Source: a virus. Taken from it: 42,286 nucleotides of DNA. Location of the stretch: the IMG/VR virus record IMGVR_UViG_3300002231_001577, positions 1 to 42,286 of that record, one strand, 5' to 3'. Positions 31,799 to 41,317 of the stretch are shown in pieces (the stretch's first letter is position 1; each line of letters starts with the position of its first letter). A program made the position numbers and the translations under genes. The notes beneath the pieces are model-generated. The model was not told the origin of the DNA, did not search any database, and saw nothing but the letters and a program-made list of their open reading frames with translations.

Positions 31799-33517
31799 TT
31801 AAATCCCCCTTGGTGCTATGGGAAAAGGTGAACTACTTACTGGGGCTGATGGGGTTGGTGTGGTTTCCGGCCCGAAGATGGGCGGAAGCTTAAAGCCCTC
31901 CTTAAACGTATCTTGAATCCCGGTAATCAACGCTTGGTTTTCTTCCCTGGCTGCTTCGTCAGCTAACTGTGATGCAGTCTGGCTGGCTGAGATTGCTTGG
32001 CCTGTCCCAGTCAAACCCAATTGTCCCAAGCCAGTCGCCCCACCGCTTATGTTGCTGAGTACCTGCTGCTCAATTCCAGGGCTAACTCTAGCGGCTTCGC
32101 CTGGTGCTGAGGTTGAGCGTACTGCTGTGTCTCTCTCCAGCGCTCCTACTTGCGACGCACCCTGCGTTGCAACATTCCCGCTACTCAAGGCGACATTGCC
32201 AGCTCCGGTTGCTGCTGTGCCTCTGGCCTGGGCTGCTCTCAATACAAGGTCTTGGCCCTGAAGTGCGCGGCCAGTCTGCCTATCAATCAAGTTGCCCTGG
32301 GAATCAATGAACGCTAGGCCACTCTGCAGCACTGCGTTCTGGGCTTGAAGTAAGTCAGCCCCTTGTCCAACTACCTGGGATTCAATTCCAAGTCTCTGTG
32401 CTTCAGTTGCTTCCGCGCCTTGGGCTATGCCAGCACCAGTGCCAGCTACATTCGCGGCGCCAGTCACTGCGCCAGTCTGAGCGCCAGCTGTGGCTGTCTG
32501 CTGTCCTGCAATCCCGGTACCCAACTGTAGGGCTTGGGCCTGCTGGCCAAACTGTTGTGCTTTGGCTTGGGAGCGTACCTGGTTTACTGTCGTGTTTCTT
32601 CTTCTCGCTTGGCTTTCTTGAAGCGCTCTGAGGGATTGTCTGGCTGCGCCACTATCAGCTATGCCCTGAGTGCCAAGGAGATTCAATAGTTCCTCTTGCT
32701 CCCTGGCCTCTTGTACCGCCAAGTCCTCTTCGGTTGCTGCCACCAAAGATTCCTCTAAGCTCCCGGCCCCAGTAAACAAGTCTTGAGCCTGACCACCTAG
32801 CCCACCTAATGTACTCTGAATGCCACCGAGAGTTTCAATGTTCTCTGTCGCGGCTGGAGTGAGGGCTGTCACTGAATCAATAAATTGTTGGCTTTGGCTC
32901 TGGATATTTCCTAGCCTGTTGGCTATGTCTTGGTTCTGTGCAACGAACTCTGGGAACTGTTGCGCTACTTGAGCCGAAGCTTGCTGCAGCTCATTGGCTG
33001 CTTGAACTAACCGTTCGTTCTCTGCGTCGGCTTGTACTATTATCTGTGGGGATTCCTGCTCAAGTCTCTGGAAGACTGCGGTTATTCCTTTCTCGCCCAA
33101 CAACTGGTCCATGACTGTTGAAAGGCTTTGGCCAGTCTGTTCTGATATGCGGCGTATCTCGTTTGCTTGGTTTGTGTTTACTGCGCCAACTCTCTCAGCT
33201 TCCTGAAGTATCGCTTGCTCTTGGGCCTGTACTGTATTACGTAGTGCGTCATTTGTTGTTTCAATTTGCGACACTACTTGACCGGGTAAGGCAGAAGCTT
33301 CGTTTGCTAAAGTCCTACGTAAGTTGTCCAACTCCGGTAGTCCAGTAGCTCCAGCGCCACCACCCCCAGCTGAACCGCCGTCACCTCCACCGAGCAGCGC
33401 GCTTCCTATACCTACGGCAGCGCCAGCTGGGCCTCCGGTTAGAAAACCAGTAACGCCTGACACTGCTGCACCAGGCAGTTTCTTGCCTACCTTCTTAACT
33501 TCATTCCAGAATCCCAT
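31799..33517 (-). CDS. Gln/Ala-rich virion protein, probable ejection protein, 572 aa
   Basis: The N-terminus MGFWNEVKKVGKKLPGAAVS is amphipathic, followed by a Gly/Ala-rich hydrophobic stretch (GPAAGAAVGIGSALLGGG-like, residues 25-50). The central 400 residues are low-complexity, rich in Gln, Ala, Glu and Gly with coiled-coil character, and the C-terminus is Pro-rich. This make-up is typical of podovirus proteins delivered into the host with the DNA to form a conduit through the envelope. The frame is intact. Two bases separate it from the next gene. Confidence 0.7.
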   Translation of the reverse strand: MGFWNEVKKVGKKLPGAAVSGVTGFLTGGPAGAAVGIGSALLGGGDGGSAGGGGAGATGLPELDNLRRTLANEASALPGQVVSQIETTNDALRNTVQAQEQAILQEAERVGAVNTNQANEIRRISEQTGQSLSTVMDQLLGEKGITAVFQRLEQESPQIIVQADAENERLVQAANELQQASAQVAQQFPEFVAQNQDIANRLGNIQSQSQQFIDSVTALTPAATENIETLGGIQSTLGGLGGQAQDLFTGAGSLEESLVAATEEDLAVQEAREQEELLNLLGTQGIADSGAARQSLRALQESQARRRNTTVNQVRSQAKAQQFGQQAQALQLGTGIAGQQTATAGAQTGAVTGAANVAGTGAGIAQGAEATEAQRLGIESQVVGQGADLLQAQNAVLQSGLAFIDSQGNLIDRQTGRALQGQDLVLRAAQARGTAATGAGNVALSSGNVATQGASQVGALERDTAVRSTSAPGEAARVSPGIEQQVLSNISGGATGLGQLGLTGTGQAISASQTASQLADEAAREENQALITGIQDTFKEGFKLPPIFGPETTPTPSAPVSSSPFPIAPRGI

Positions 33518-33535
33518 GTTTTTATTTTAGCTCCA

Positions 33536-33805
33536 TTACACAGCAAGCAAGCGCACAGCTACATCAGCTGACCTGTTGACAACAAATTCAGTATTGGTAA
33601 TCCCGGTTATCCACACGTTAGTATTACCTTCAATCAACACAGGGTACACCATTTCCGGTGTCCTGTCAAGTCTGTGTAGAATAGTCAAAGCTAAAGAATC
33701 TCCCACCTCAACCTGGAACACTCGAGCGTCTATGTCGGGGATTGCGCCAAGGTCGTAGGCTAGGGGCCGTAGGTCTTCAACAGTTTGCATGTTGACTATC
33801 TTCAC
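33536..33805 (-). CDS. small structural protein, 89 aa
   Basis: A GTG start with AAGGGGG 7 bases upstream. It begins KIVNMQTVEDLRPLAYDLGA after the initiator and has a beta-rich middle (VFQVEVGDSLALTILHRL; NTNVWITGITNTEFVV). No known family; probably a minor tail or head protein by position between lipoprotein and ejection genes. Confidence 0.65.
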   Translation of the reverse strand: MKIVNMQTVEDLRPLAYDLGAIPDIDARVFQVEVGDSLALTILHRLDRTPEMVYPVLIEGNTNVWITGITNTEFVVNRSADVAVRLLAV

Positions 33806-34245
33806 GCCAGCCCCCTTTCTTTAGCGTAAGTCTGCGATTCTTCCTTATCCATCTGGATGAGTTTCTTCGCGTCCTTCTTATGTTTGTTTGCCAACAGCCC
33901 TAATGCAATAGTAGTCAGAGTAGTAAGCGCCCCACCACCTATTCCTAATTGCCCTATCAGCCCGAGCCCACCCTTCACCACTTCCGCTGGCACCACAGGG
34001 GGGAGGTGGATCTGGGAGGGCAAGGGAACACTGACTATCTGTTTAGCATTTGAATAGTTAATAGCAGCCTGTGGGTTTGTTGGATCAGCTTCGTATGTAG
34101 ACTTGGTCATGTCATAAATGAGTTTTGAAATCTTGTTTGTCTGGTTGTTGTTATCTTCAACCGCTACCTTCACTGCCTCAGTCTGCTTCGTAGTACTCAA
34201 GCAGCCTACGCAAAGAAGTAAAGAGATTAGAAGCAGGTACCTCAT
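33802..34245 (-). CDS. lipoprotein with membrane segment, 147 aa
   Basis: The start ATG at 34245 (TAATG overlap, GGGGGA upstream) gives MRYLLLISLLLCVGCLSTTK, a signal peptide with a lipobox-like LCVGC. After a helical periplasmic stretch and a Pro-rich segment (LPSQIHLPPVVPAEV) comes a second hydrophobic region (GLIGQLGIGGGALTTLTTIA with ALGLLA) and a basic tail. It could be an outer-membrane-facing spanin-like lysis protein or a membrane lipoprotein of another sort. The C-terminal membrane segment is unusual for an o-spanin. A Gram-negative host would fit. Confidence 0.68.
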   Translation of the reverse strand: MRYLLLISLLLCVGCLSTTKQTEAVKVAVEDNNNQTNKISKLIYDMTKSTYEADPTNPQAAINYSNAKQIVSVPLPSQIHLPPVVPAEVVKGGLGLIGQLGIGGGALTTLTTIALGLLANKHKKDAKKLIQMDKEESQTYAKERGLA

Positions 34246-35816
34246 TAGGTCCCCCAATGGTCGTTATCAACAAAACCTAAAAAGTCTAGCTTCGTTCCCT
34301 CAAGGTCACTGGACACAACGTTTACGAATCCTAATGTGACGTAGGTTGCGCCCGATGTGGTTCTCGGGGTCATGGTTGATAAAGGATTATTAAAACCTAG
34401 CTCACTGAAGAAATTGCCTGTCGAACTGGCAGAAGGAATGGATGTGTAGCCGTGTATCCAAGAGTTCTGTCCACCGACACCAGTCGCATAAATGCCGTTT
34501 AGTTGGCAATGACTCTGCGCGCTGCCTGCAGATTTTAACCATCTTCCTGTTATGATGAAAGGGTAGTTGACCCCCACCGCGTTGAAGCTATAGTTGAAAG
34601 TAAAGTCAAACCATGCGGCGTCCCAGTTAGCTGCGGTTATGCTGGACTCCACATCAATGGAGGCTGAAACAGAAGCAGTGGTTCCTCCGTTATGGATGCC
34701 CTTGAACGTTGGCACAACAGGGGCATTGGCTGTCACGTAATCAACCACGGCCCCGGAACTAGGGACCTTAGTGTCATCGTCAGTAATAGTAGTTTGTAGC
34801 TGACTTGCCTTCAGCTGCGCATCGTTTGTTACGTTACTAAGCCCGACTTGCGTCTTGGTTACTGAGTGCGGGTTTGTTGTACTGATGCGATGAGAGTTAT
34901 TCAAAACTACATCACTATGGTCAGTCCCAGCACTCCCCCTATGAGTATTATTAAGGACTACATCGCTATGATTTTTACCATCACTTCCACGATGAGTATT
35001 GTTGAGCGCTACGTCTGAGTGATCTGCTCCGCTCCCAGTCAAGTGAGTATCAATCTCAGTGTGGGTCTTGGTTCCAATGTCGGAAAGGTCTAGATGACTT
35101 GTTATTATTACTGGCCGAAGCTCCCACGCTGGGGTGCCATCGTCAACAAACACTGCGTCTTTATTCTCATCATCAACGTACGTGATGTACCCCTCAAGAG
35201 GAGTAGTGGCTTCCCACACGCTACCGTTGAATTCAACTATATCATTCTGCGCTGCGCCATCCCACGCTGCGTTAGGTGCGCCACTAGTATCTAGAATGTA
35301 CCTATCTCCCAGAACCTCAGTGGGTGGGGGCGCGGTACTTATCGCTATTGCTATGACTGCAGTACGCCTGGAGTACCCTGTGGATAGTGCGGCAATCTCT
35401 GCGTCTTGTGTATTGTTCTTGGTCAACCACTGCTGATACTCAATAGCATCACCAGCCGTAGTACCGGCAGCCATGTTGACTGTCTTGAAGCCACCAATAT
35501 TGATATCCGCGGCCATATTCTGAGTACCATCAAGCAACATAGCTGCGGCGATAGTACTCGCTATTGACGCCTGCCACTGGTCATACTCAACTGAATCGCC
35601 AGAAGCGGTACCGTCTCCCAGGTTAGTCAGCTTGTTTCCACCCATAGGAAGGTTGCTCAACATAGCCTGCGTTCCGTCACGCTCTAGCTTATCAGTCACT
35701 AGTGAGTTATGGGCTGCCACTAGTTGATCTAGCTCCGCATCTACCTCAGAAGACTTGATAAGTGTCTGTGGTTCAAAACCATTACCAGGTACAATTCTAG
35801 ATATAGTACTACTCAT
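34245..35816 (-). CDS. tail fibre/appendage protein with HSDV repeats
   Basis: The ATG at 35816 with GAGGGAG upstream gives MSSTISRIVPGNGFEPQTLI. The N-terminus is a likely virion attachment region with two related blocks (NLPMGGNKLTNLGDGTASGD; INIGGFKTVNMAAGTTAGDA), a motif style common in phage fibres. Next come a small GDRYILDTSGAP beta domain and three tandem repeats based on DHSDVVLNNTHRGS (about residues 265-315), a trimeric fibre shaft motif. The C-terminal 170 residues are a beta-rich head that would contact the host surface. 523 residues, frame intact. Confidence 0.82.
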   Translation of the reverse strand: MSSTISRIVPGNGFEPQTLIKSSEVDAELDQLVAAHNSLVTDKLERDGTQAMLSNLPMGGNKLTNLGDGTASGDSVEYDQWQASIASTIAAAMLLDGTQNMAADINIGGFKTVNMAAGTTAGDAIEYQQWLTKNNTQDAEIAALSTGYSRRTAVIAIAISTAPPPTEVLGDRYILDTSGAPNAAWDGAAQNDIVEFNGSVWEATTPLEGYITYVDDENKDAVFVDDGTPAWELRPVIITSHLDLSDIGTKTHTEIDTHLTGSGADHSDVALNNTHRGSDGKNHSDVVLNNTHRGSAGTDHSDVVLNNSHRISTTNPHSVTKTQVGLSNVTNDAQLKASQLQTTITDDDTKVPSSGAVVDYVTANAPVVPTFKGIHNGGTTASVSASIDVESSITAANWDAAWFDFTFNYSFNAVGVNYPFIITGRWLKSAGSAQSHCQLNGIYATGVGGQNSWIHGYTSIPSASSTGNFFSELGFNNPLSTMTPRTTSGATYVTLGFVNVVSSDLEGTKLDFLGFVDNDHWGT

Positions 35817-35833
35817 AACTCCCTCAGCTACTC

Positions 35834-37367
35834 TCAAAGAATACCAAATTCGTATCCGTCCAAGTTAGTCTCGGAACTGGCGGATTCAGTGAACACTTTG
35901 ATCCTCCACCTGTGCGCATAGATCCCAGCTGGCAATACAACCCTGTGAAAGAATACATGCTGACCATCCCACAACGCATCATCCCATAAGGATTGATCCC
36001 AAAGGCTGGCATCCTCTTGCACTGCGAAGTCAACTTCGTAGGTCCCGGTAGTGGCGTCCAGCTCATACTGAATAGTTACCTTCAATTCCTCAATCGCCTG
36101 GTGAAAGTAGAGGTACATCACCCTCAATTCCTTTACCTGCCAAGAGTTTCCGGCGTCCTCCCACTTACTGGTAATAACTCCAGGCAGTAGGACTGCGGGG
36201 TTTGCTGTGTCTTGGTAGTAGGTGGGTGTGGTACCGTCGAGCCTGAGTACATTGTTGGTACCGGCCATGCAGCCATACCACTCTCCAGCATCAACAGCTC
36301 CATTGAATACAGCTGAGGCGGCTACTGGGAAATTGGTCACTGTGGATATAGCTGGGAACTGTAGCCCGTAATCTATAGCGTTAAAGTCAAGACTGAATCC
36401 ACCATTTATCTGCGCTTTGTCTGGGGTCTTTATGAAAATGTAGTACACTCCCTTGCGGAATGCAGAGCTGAACTCCCCATTCGCATTCGATACCAAACCT
36501 CTGAGCCTGGCGGCAGAGATCTGCGGCGCTATGTTCCTGGCACCAGCTGAAGTCAAAAGGTAAATAGCGGTCTCTCCCAAAAAGATCAAACCGAAGCGCG
36601 TCTTCTGTACTACGCCCTTACCGAAAGCGCCAACACCTGGCGATTCCGAGGGCACAATCTCTCTCGGTGGAGAGTTGACGAAGGTGTAAACCCTGCGCGT
36701 CTTGAAGACATAGAGATTATCACCCCAAGATTGAAGGGCTGTGATCCTATCCCCATCGTCATCAAATACGTTTATGTCACTCTCAAAGGGAGATTCAAAA
36801 ATAGCGGGGGTCAGTGGCTCAGAGTAAATGACGAGTCGAGGGCAGGGGAGTATCACCTGAATAATACATTCTTCCTTTGTGCTGCTCAATGATAGTGGGC
36901 GCGAAGTTTGTAGCTCCCACCACTGGCGTAGCCACGGAAGCGAAGGTCGAACCATCCCAGCTGTATACGAAGCCGGTACCATTCACGAAATACAGAACGT
37001 CCTGATAAACGGACCAGTCAGTAACGGGGGCCGAGAGCGCGGAAGTTATTACGGTTTCCGAAATGTCAGTCACTATGCTTATGCCATAAACGCCTACGTT
37101 ACTCCAGGCAACTATGGTTTGCGCGGATCCGTTAGACTGGTAGAATCGTACTATGTTGTCAGCTGAAATGGTGGTGCTATCTGCGGCACCCTGGACTGAA
37201 TTGAAAAACAAATTGCCTGGCATGTGGTCAAGTGCCCCTGGCCTTTGGCTCATCACCATATTTTCTAAAAGCCCAGTCTCCCCAATCTCAGCGTTCAACA
37301 GAAGATCAGCCCTATCCGGATTCATCCCGGCTAGGAAGTTGATCTGTTTAAGTTTTTCTGTGGGCAT
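35834..37367 (-). CDS. head-completion/DNA stabilisation-like protein, 510 aa (one frame break)
   Basis: Resembles the P22 gp10 class of packaged-DNA stabilisation proteins that seal the connector, by order (next to the adaptor) and beta-propeller-like repeats. N-terminal landmarks are LKQINFLAGMNPDRADLLLN and LENMVMSQRPGALDHM. Later there is LYVFKTRRVYTFVNSPP and SPGVGAFGKGVV. An extra C in the CCCC run at 36845-36848 breaks the frame. Repair joins MYYSGDTP to RLVIYSEPLTPAIFES, and 1534 minus 1 bases is exactly 511 codons. The C-terminus has a WDQSLWDDALWDG motif, a repeat frequent in such proteins. Confidence 0.78.
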
Positions 37368-37984
37368 TAGTGCTCAATGTTCCGTACGTTTTTACCTTCG
37401 CGTTCGTTTCTATATCGCTTGGCTTCAACCACACCAGTCTTAAATGCGGCTTCGTGGTAATTTGCAGAGTTGAATCTCTCCTGTTTCACCAGCCCCAGGG
37501 AGATAACCCCATTGATTATCACCTCAGCGAACTCATCCCCTAAGTCCGATTCAACAGCGAGATCCGCCACCTCATCAGTATAGGGCGTGGGTTTCTGGAT
37601 ATAGCTAAGTCTGAGAGTGGAGCCATCTGACATATCAGTCTCATCAGTCAAGATGATTTTGTTGTTGGGCTTGTCCAGCCGGTATCCGGGGTCCATCTCA
37701 GAAGTATCTGCTCTGGCCCTGCCTCCGCGCTTCTCAAGGTAGTCAGTGCTGTTCTCGCCAAACAGTAATACGAAGTCCACAGCAATAAAGTCTGAGGGTA
37801 GTAGTACGGAATAGCCATCTGTCTCCCAGGCTATGTCAAGCTCAGTAGTCAACCACTTTGTCTTCCGCGCAAACTCCAGCTCTTTACGGTTGATGTACCG
37901 CATGAGCTCTGCGTTTGTAAAGAAGGCTGGGGTTATTTCCCTAAGGCCATCTCGTATTTCTTCGATGTACTCAGCTAAAGTCAT
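37367..37984 (-). CDS. phage adaptor (head-tail connector), gp4/gp6-like
   Basis: 205 residues. The N-terminal helical bundle LAEYIEEIRDGLREITPAFF then LMRYINRKELEFARKTKW is the usual start of connector adaptors. The middle has a beta part (DGYSVLLPSDFIAVDFVLLF) and the end is again helical (EFAEVIINGVISLGLVKQER). It would bind the portal ring and support the stabilisation protein encoded next. Its stop overlaps the next gene start. Confidence 0.8.
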   Translation of the reverse strand: MTLAEYIEEIRDGLREITPAFFTNAELMRYINRKELEFARKTKWLTTELDIAWETDGYSVLLPSDFIAVDFVLLFGENSTDYLEKRGGRARADTSEMDPGYRLDKPNNKIILTDETDMSDGSTLRLSYIQKPTPYTDEVADLAVESDLGDEFAEVIINGVISLGLVKQERFNSANYHEAAFKTGVVEAKRYRNEREGKNVRNIEH

Positions 37985-37990
37985 TCGTCC

Positions 37991-38464
37991 TCACTTCAAA
38001 ATACTGACTACAAGAGCGGCCAAAGATATTAGTATTGTACAACCTGCCATCAAACCACCCCACAATTTTAACCCGCCTATAAACTTTGCCATACTCTTCT
38101 CCAAACTGCGAATCCTCTTTTCTTGATCTTCATTCTTGTCAAATAGTGTTGCGCACGTGCCACAATTTTTCTCTATATTGCGTATTCTGGCCTCTTGATC
38201 TACGGTTGAATCCGCTATAGAAGCAAGCTTCTGTACTGCGCCCTCAAGCACAGTACCTACTTTGCGGAGCTCATCAATATATGAGAATAGCTTCTCTGTT
38301 CTTTTCAATATGTCTTCGTTATCGGCCTTCAACGCGTCGGTAGCTCTTTCGAGATCGTGCGTTTTTTGGGTGTATCCCTTCTCTCTAGTCAGCGACTTGT
38401 TTTCAATCTGAGTTACAAGCATACTGAACTTTTGATCGAGAGCGTCTGACAATTCTTTATCCAT
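37991..38464 (-). CDS. coiled-coil membrane protein, XhlA/holin-accessory-like
   Basis: 157 residues. A long coiled coil (residues about 5-125) ends in a single C-terminal membrane segment (LWGGLMAGCTILISLAALVV followed by SILK). A CGTC pair in the middle could form a disulphide. Small proteins with coiled coil plus C-terminal transmembrane helix close to lysis genes are often of the XhlA type. It may be part of the lysis apparatus, but no endolysin is nearby, so this is inference. Confidence 0.68.
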   Translation of the reverse strand: MDKELSDALDQKFSMLVTQIENKSLTREKGYTQKTHDLERATDALKADNEDILKRTEKLFSYIDELRKVGTVLEGAVQKLASIADSTVDQEARIRNIEKNCGTCATLFDKNEDQEKRIRSLEKSMAKFIGGLKLWGGLMAGCTILISLAALVVSILK

Positions 38465-41012
38465 TAGGCAAGTTCTTCACTAACTCCAAAAATGTGAAGA
38501 TCCAAGGATTGGAAGGTATTCGCGGCGCCCGTAGTCACCCGAACCAAAGAACCCTCCGATCCATTACCATCTATGAATTGCGAAAGTCCGCTACGCTTAT
38601 ACGCCCCTTCCTCTCCGTTTTGAGATATCACCCGAGATCTGTTGATCTGTTGACTTCTGGCAAATAGCTCCGTCTCCCGGTACGAAGCCTGTAGCAGCGT
38701 AGGTCCAGCCAGTAGTCTTGTGGTGTAATAGCTCAATGTCTGCTGTCGTGTCATTCGCCCCACCATACCATACCGCTTCAAAAGTAGTAATGGTGAAGTC
38801 TATATTCCCGACATCTTCATACTTAGAATACCCGTAGTTGAAATCGAGAGAGTAAGTAGTCGGGGATCCAGAGGTTACATATAATTCAAAAGTCACAGTA
38901 CCACTGAACTTCTCCGCAGTCTCAGCGTACACATCTGCTGTCAGCGTAGTAATGTCAGTAGTTATGATCCCCTCTTGAGCTGCTGTTTGTACGCCAGTTT
39001 CAGAATCCAGTGTTCCAGTAACCTTCAGCCCTACGGTTCCAGTATCCACAGTACCTGGGCCGCTAGGCACTATACCAGCGTGTGCTGCGTATACTACATT
39101 AGCCGAGCCGTGTGTTACAGTGAGCGAAGCTTGAGAGAGGTTGGCAGCAGTAGTAGGAAAGTCATAAAATCCACCCCTATAGTAAGTTCCTGCCCCAACT
39201 CCCTGAGAAGGGAATGTATACGACTTAGAAGCTGATGTTCTAGTGAATCTCGCTAGGTCGAACTGCACTACTCCGCTACTAGCGTCTACTTTAGTGACGG
39301 AGCCAGCAATCAGAATGGTTGCTGGGTATACAGGCCTAGTACTCGTTAGGTCCCCTGCTGTTCCCAGGTACGCAACTCCTCCCAAACTCAATCCAGAAGT
39401 GTCTAGGTTTTCTAAGTCTACTCATCTTGGTAGCGTAACCAAAAGTTCCATTCGCTACGGCGGTAAGTGCTGCACCGATAACGGCTGAGGAAGTTGCGGG
39501 GCTTGTTGAATCAGCTAAAGTGCCTTTCAGTATCCTAGTTGCAGCGTCAACACCCGAAACATCTATCAACTTACCGCGAGCTATCTCTAACCCAGTATCG
39601 TTGTAGAAAGGTATCATGTTCTCTTTCAAAGAAAGTCTATGTGCTTCAACTCCATCGACCTCCGTATACAAGTCACCCGTCGAATCAAGAACACTTTTTG
39701 AGTTCGTAGTCTGAATAGAAACAGACTTCAATGTCTGCGCCAGTATTAGCCTAGTACGTATCGCGAGGTTAGTAGCTGCGGCAAACGTAGACGCGGGTAT
39801 CGCCTTAAACGCATTCAATGAAATCAAACTACCAGTAAACCCAGCGCCGTTGATGTTATAATCTAAGGTTATATTACCGTCAGTTATTGGGTTATCGTTT
39901 TCATCCAATGCCTCAAAAGTTCCGGGCGCGTAGTTGGTTGCGGCAGCGTTAAGTACTGTAGTGTCAACCGCACTATTACCGTCTGTAACCGCTACTACTT
40001 GTGGGTTGCCTGTTGTAATATACGAATAACTGCCCTCGCCATTAGGCAGATCCGCGTCATCCAGCCCTCTCGCGCATATCACCCTCAATAAAGCTGAGGC
40101 TTGTGGCGTCATTAAATACCATAACCCGTTGAAACCTGCATGTGACCCAACGTTGTTCTTATACATCTCAAAGTTGAGTACTTTGACATCTGGACCTACG
40201 CCACCTCTTCCCCCTAAAGAGAAACTACCATCTGATTGAGTACCTGTGTTCCAGTCTGCCGTTACAGAATGTGTAACGTCTGAAACGTTTGTCCCGTCTT
40301 TCAGCTCAACTCTTGTGTATATTTTTGAGTTTACATTGTCATAGGACACATACACACGGTAATCGGTGTCTATAGAAAGTGCTGCGGTTACGGGACCATT
40401 TGTCCCCGTACCAGCACTCTCAATAAATGTGAACATCTGACCGGAAGTGTTTATAAATAGCGCTATACCGTTCGTATTGGTGGCGGTATTTCCAAATAGC
40501 GAAACCAAAACCCCAGGAATAGCATTAAGCCTGAACTCAGTAATAAATGTCTGATCGCCACCATCACGCATAGCTGCATTGGACGTATCGAAATCATCAT
40601 TCCCATCAAAAATAGTAGCAGGTGAAGGAGCTATCAACTGGTAGTGGTCTATGGAATAAGTGACATTTGACCCTACATTTGTGAAGTCCCCTTCAATCAG
40701 TGCACTATAAGTAGTGAGGGCTGTGCCAGTCTCTAGGTTCTGTCCAGACTTAGGTCTGAGTACACCAGCAACCTGTTCGAGGTCATCCCTAACTCTAACA
40801 TTACCAGCACTGTTTTTAGAACTTAACAGCCCAATTCCTTGGTTGTCTAGGTTCTCTGAATCCAGGAATACATATTCAACACCCGCTGGAGGAGTGACCA
40901 CAGTGCTACCGGCTGCTGACTTAACGGCCAAGTTACCTGTAAGACCGGACTGGTCTATAGCGTCTGCGCCTCCTGAAGCGTGAGTTGACTGATGTAGTGC
41001 GTCATGTGGCAT
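38464..41012 (-). CDS. large tail protein with LamG-like domain, 848 aa (two frame breaks)
   Basis: The N-terminus HDALHQSTHASGGADAIDQS is the HxxxHxxGGxDA motif of phage tail fibres and spikes. A jelly-roll domain of LamG style covers residues about 150-295 (FITEFRLNAIPGVLVSLFGN; YRVYVSYDNVNSKIYTRVEL). The C-terminal half is beta-rich. Extra As at 39408-39411 and 38618-38621 break the frame. Removing them joins KMSRLRNLDTSGLSLGGVAY and then DISNGEEGAYKRSGLSQFID, and 2549 minus 2 bases is exactly 849 codons. The gene probably forms a baseplate or tail spike component; receptor or glycan binding is inferred from the domain. Confidence 0.78.
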
Positions 41013-41317
41013 TATTCTTCCTCACTTGGAAATGTGTATTCTATAATCGTAGCATCTGTTATGTAGTGTGGGCAAACCTGCACGAGCCATTTGCCAGTGT
41101 CGGGGTGTTGCCTTGGGTTATCCCATTTTTGGTTTGTTGTATTGTGCCACCCCTCACGTTTCGCGTGTACATTCGCCTCACAATAGGGGCGGTCTTCCTC
41201 GTCCAGCTCTTGACATTTTGATATGGCAAGATCAAAAAGATGAGTTTCGTTACATGCGCCCGTGTCAATTGCCAGAGCGTCAGCTTCTGTTTCAGTGGCT
41301 AGTTCGTAGTATTGCAT
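41012..41317 (-). CDS. small protein, 101 aa, between tail genes
   Basis: It starts MQYYELATETEADALAIDTG and has EANVHAKREGWHNTTNQKWD and KWLVQVCPHYITDATIIEYT. Four Cys and several His are spread through it, so metal binding or disulphides are possible. Its ends overlap both neighbours by a base or so. Similar small proteins follow LamG tail genes in other phages; role unknown. Confidence 0.65.
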   Translation of the reverse strand: MQYYELATETEADALAIDTGACNETHLFDLAISKCQELDEEDRPYCEANVHAKREGWHNTTNQKWDNPRQHPDTGKWLVQVCPHYITDATIIEYTFPSEEE

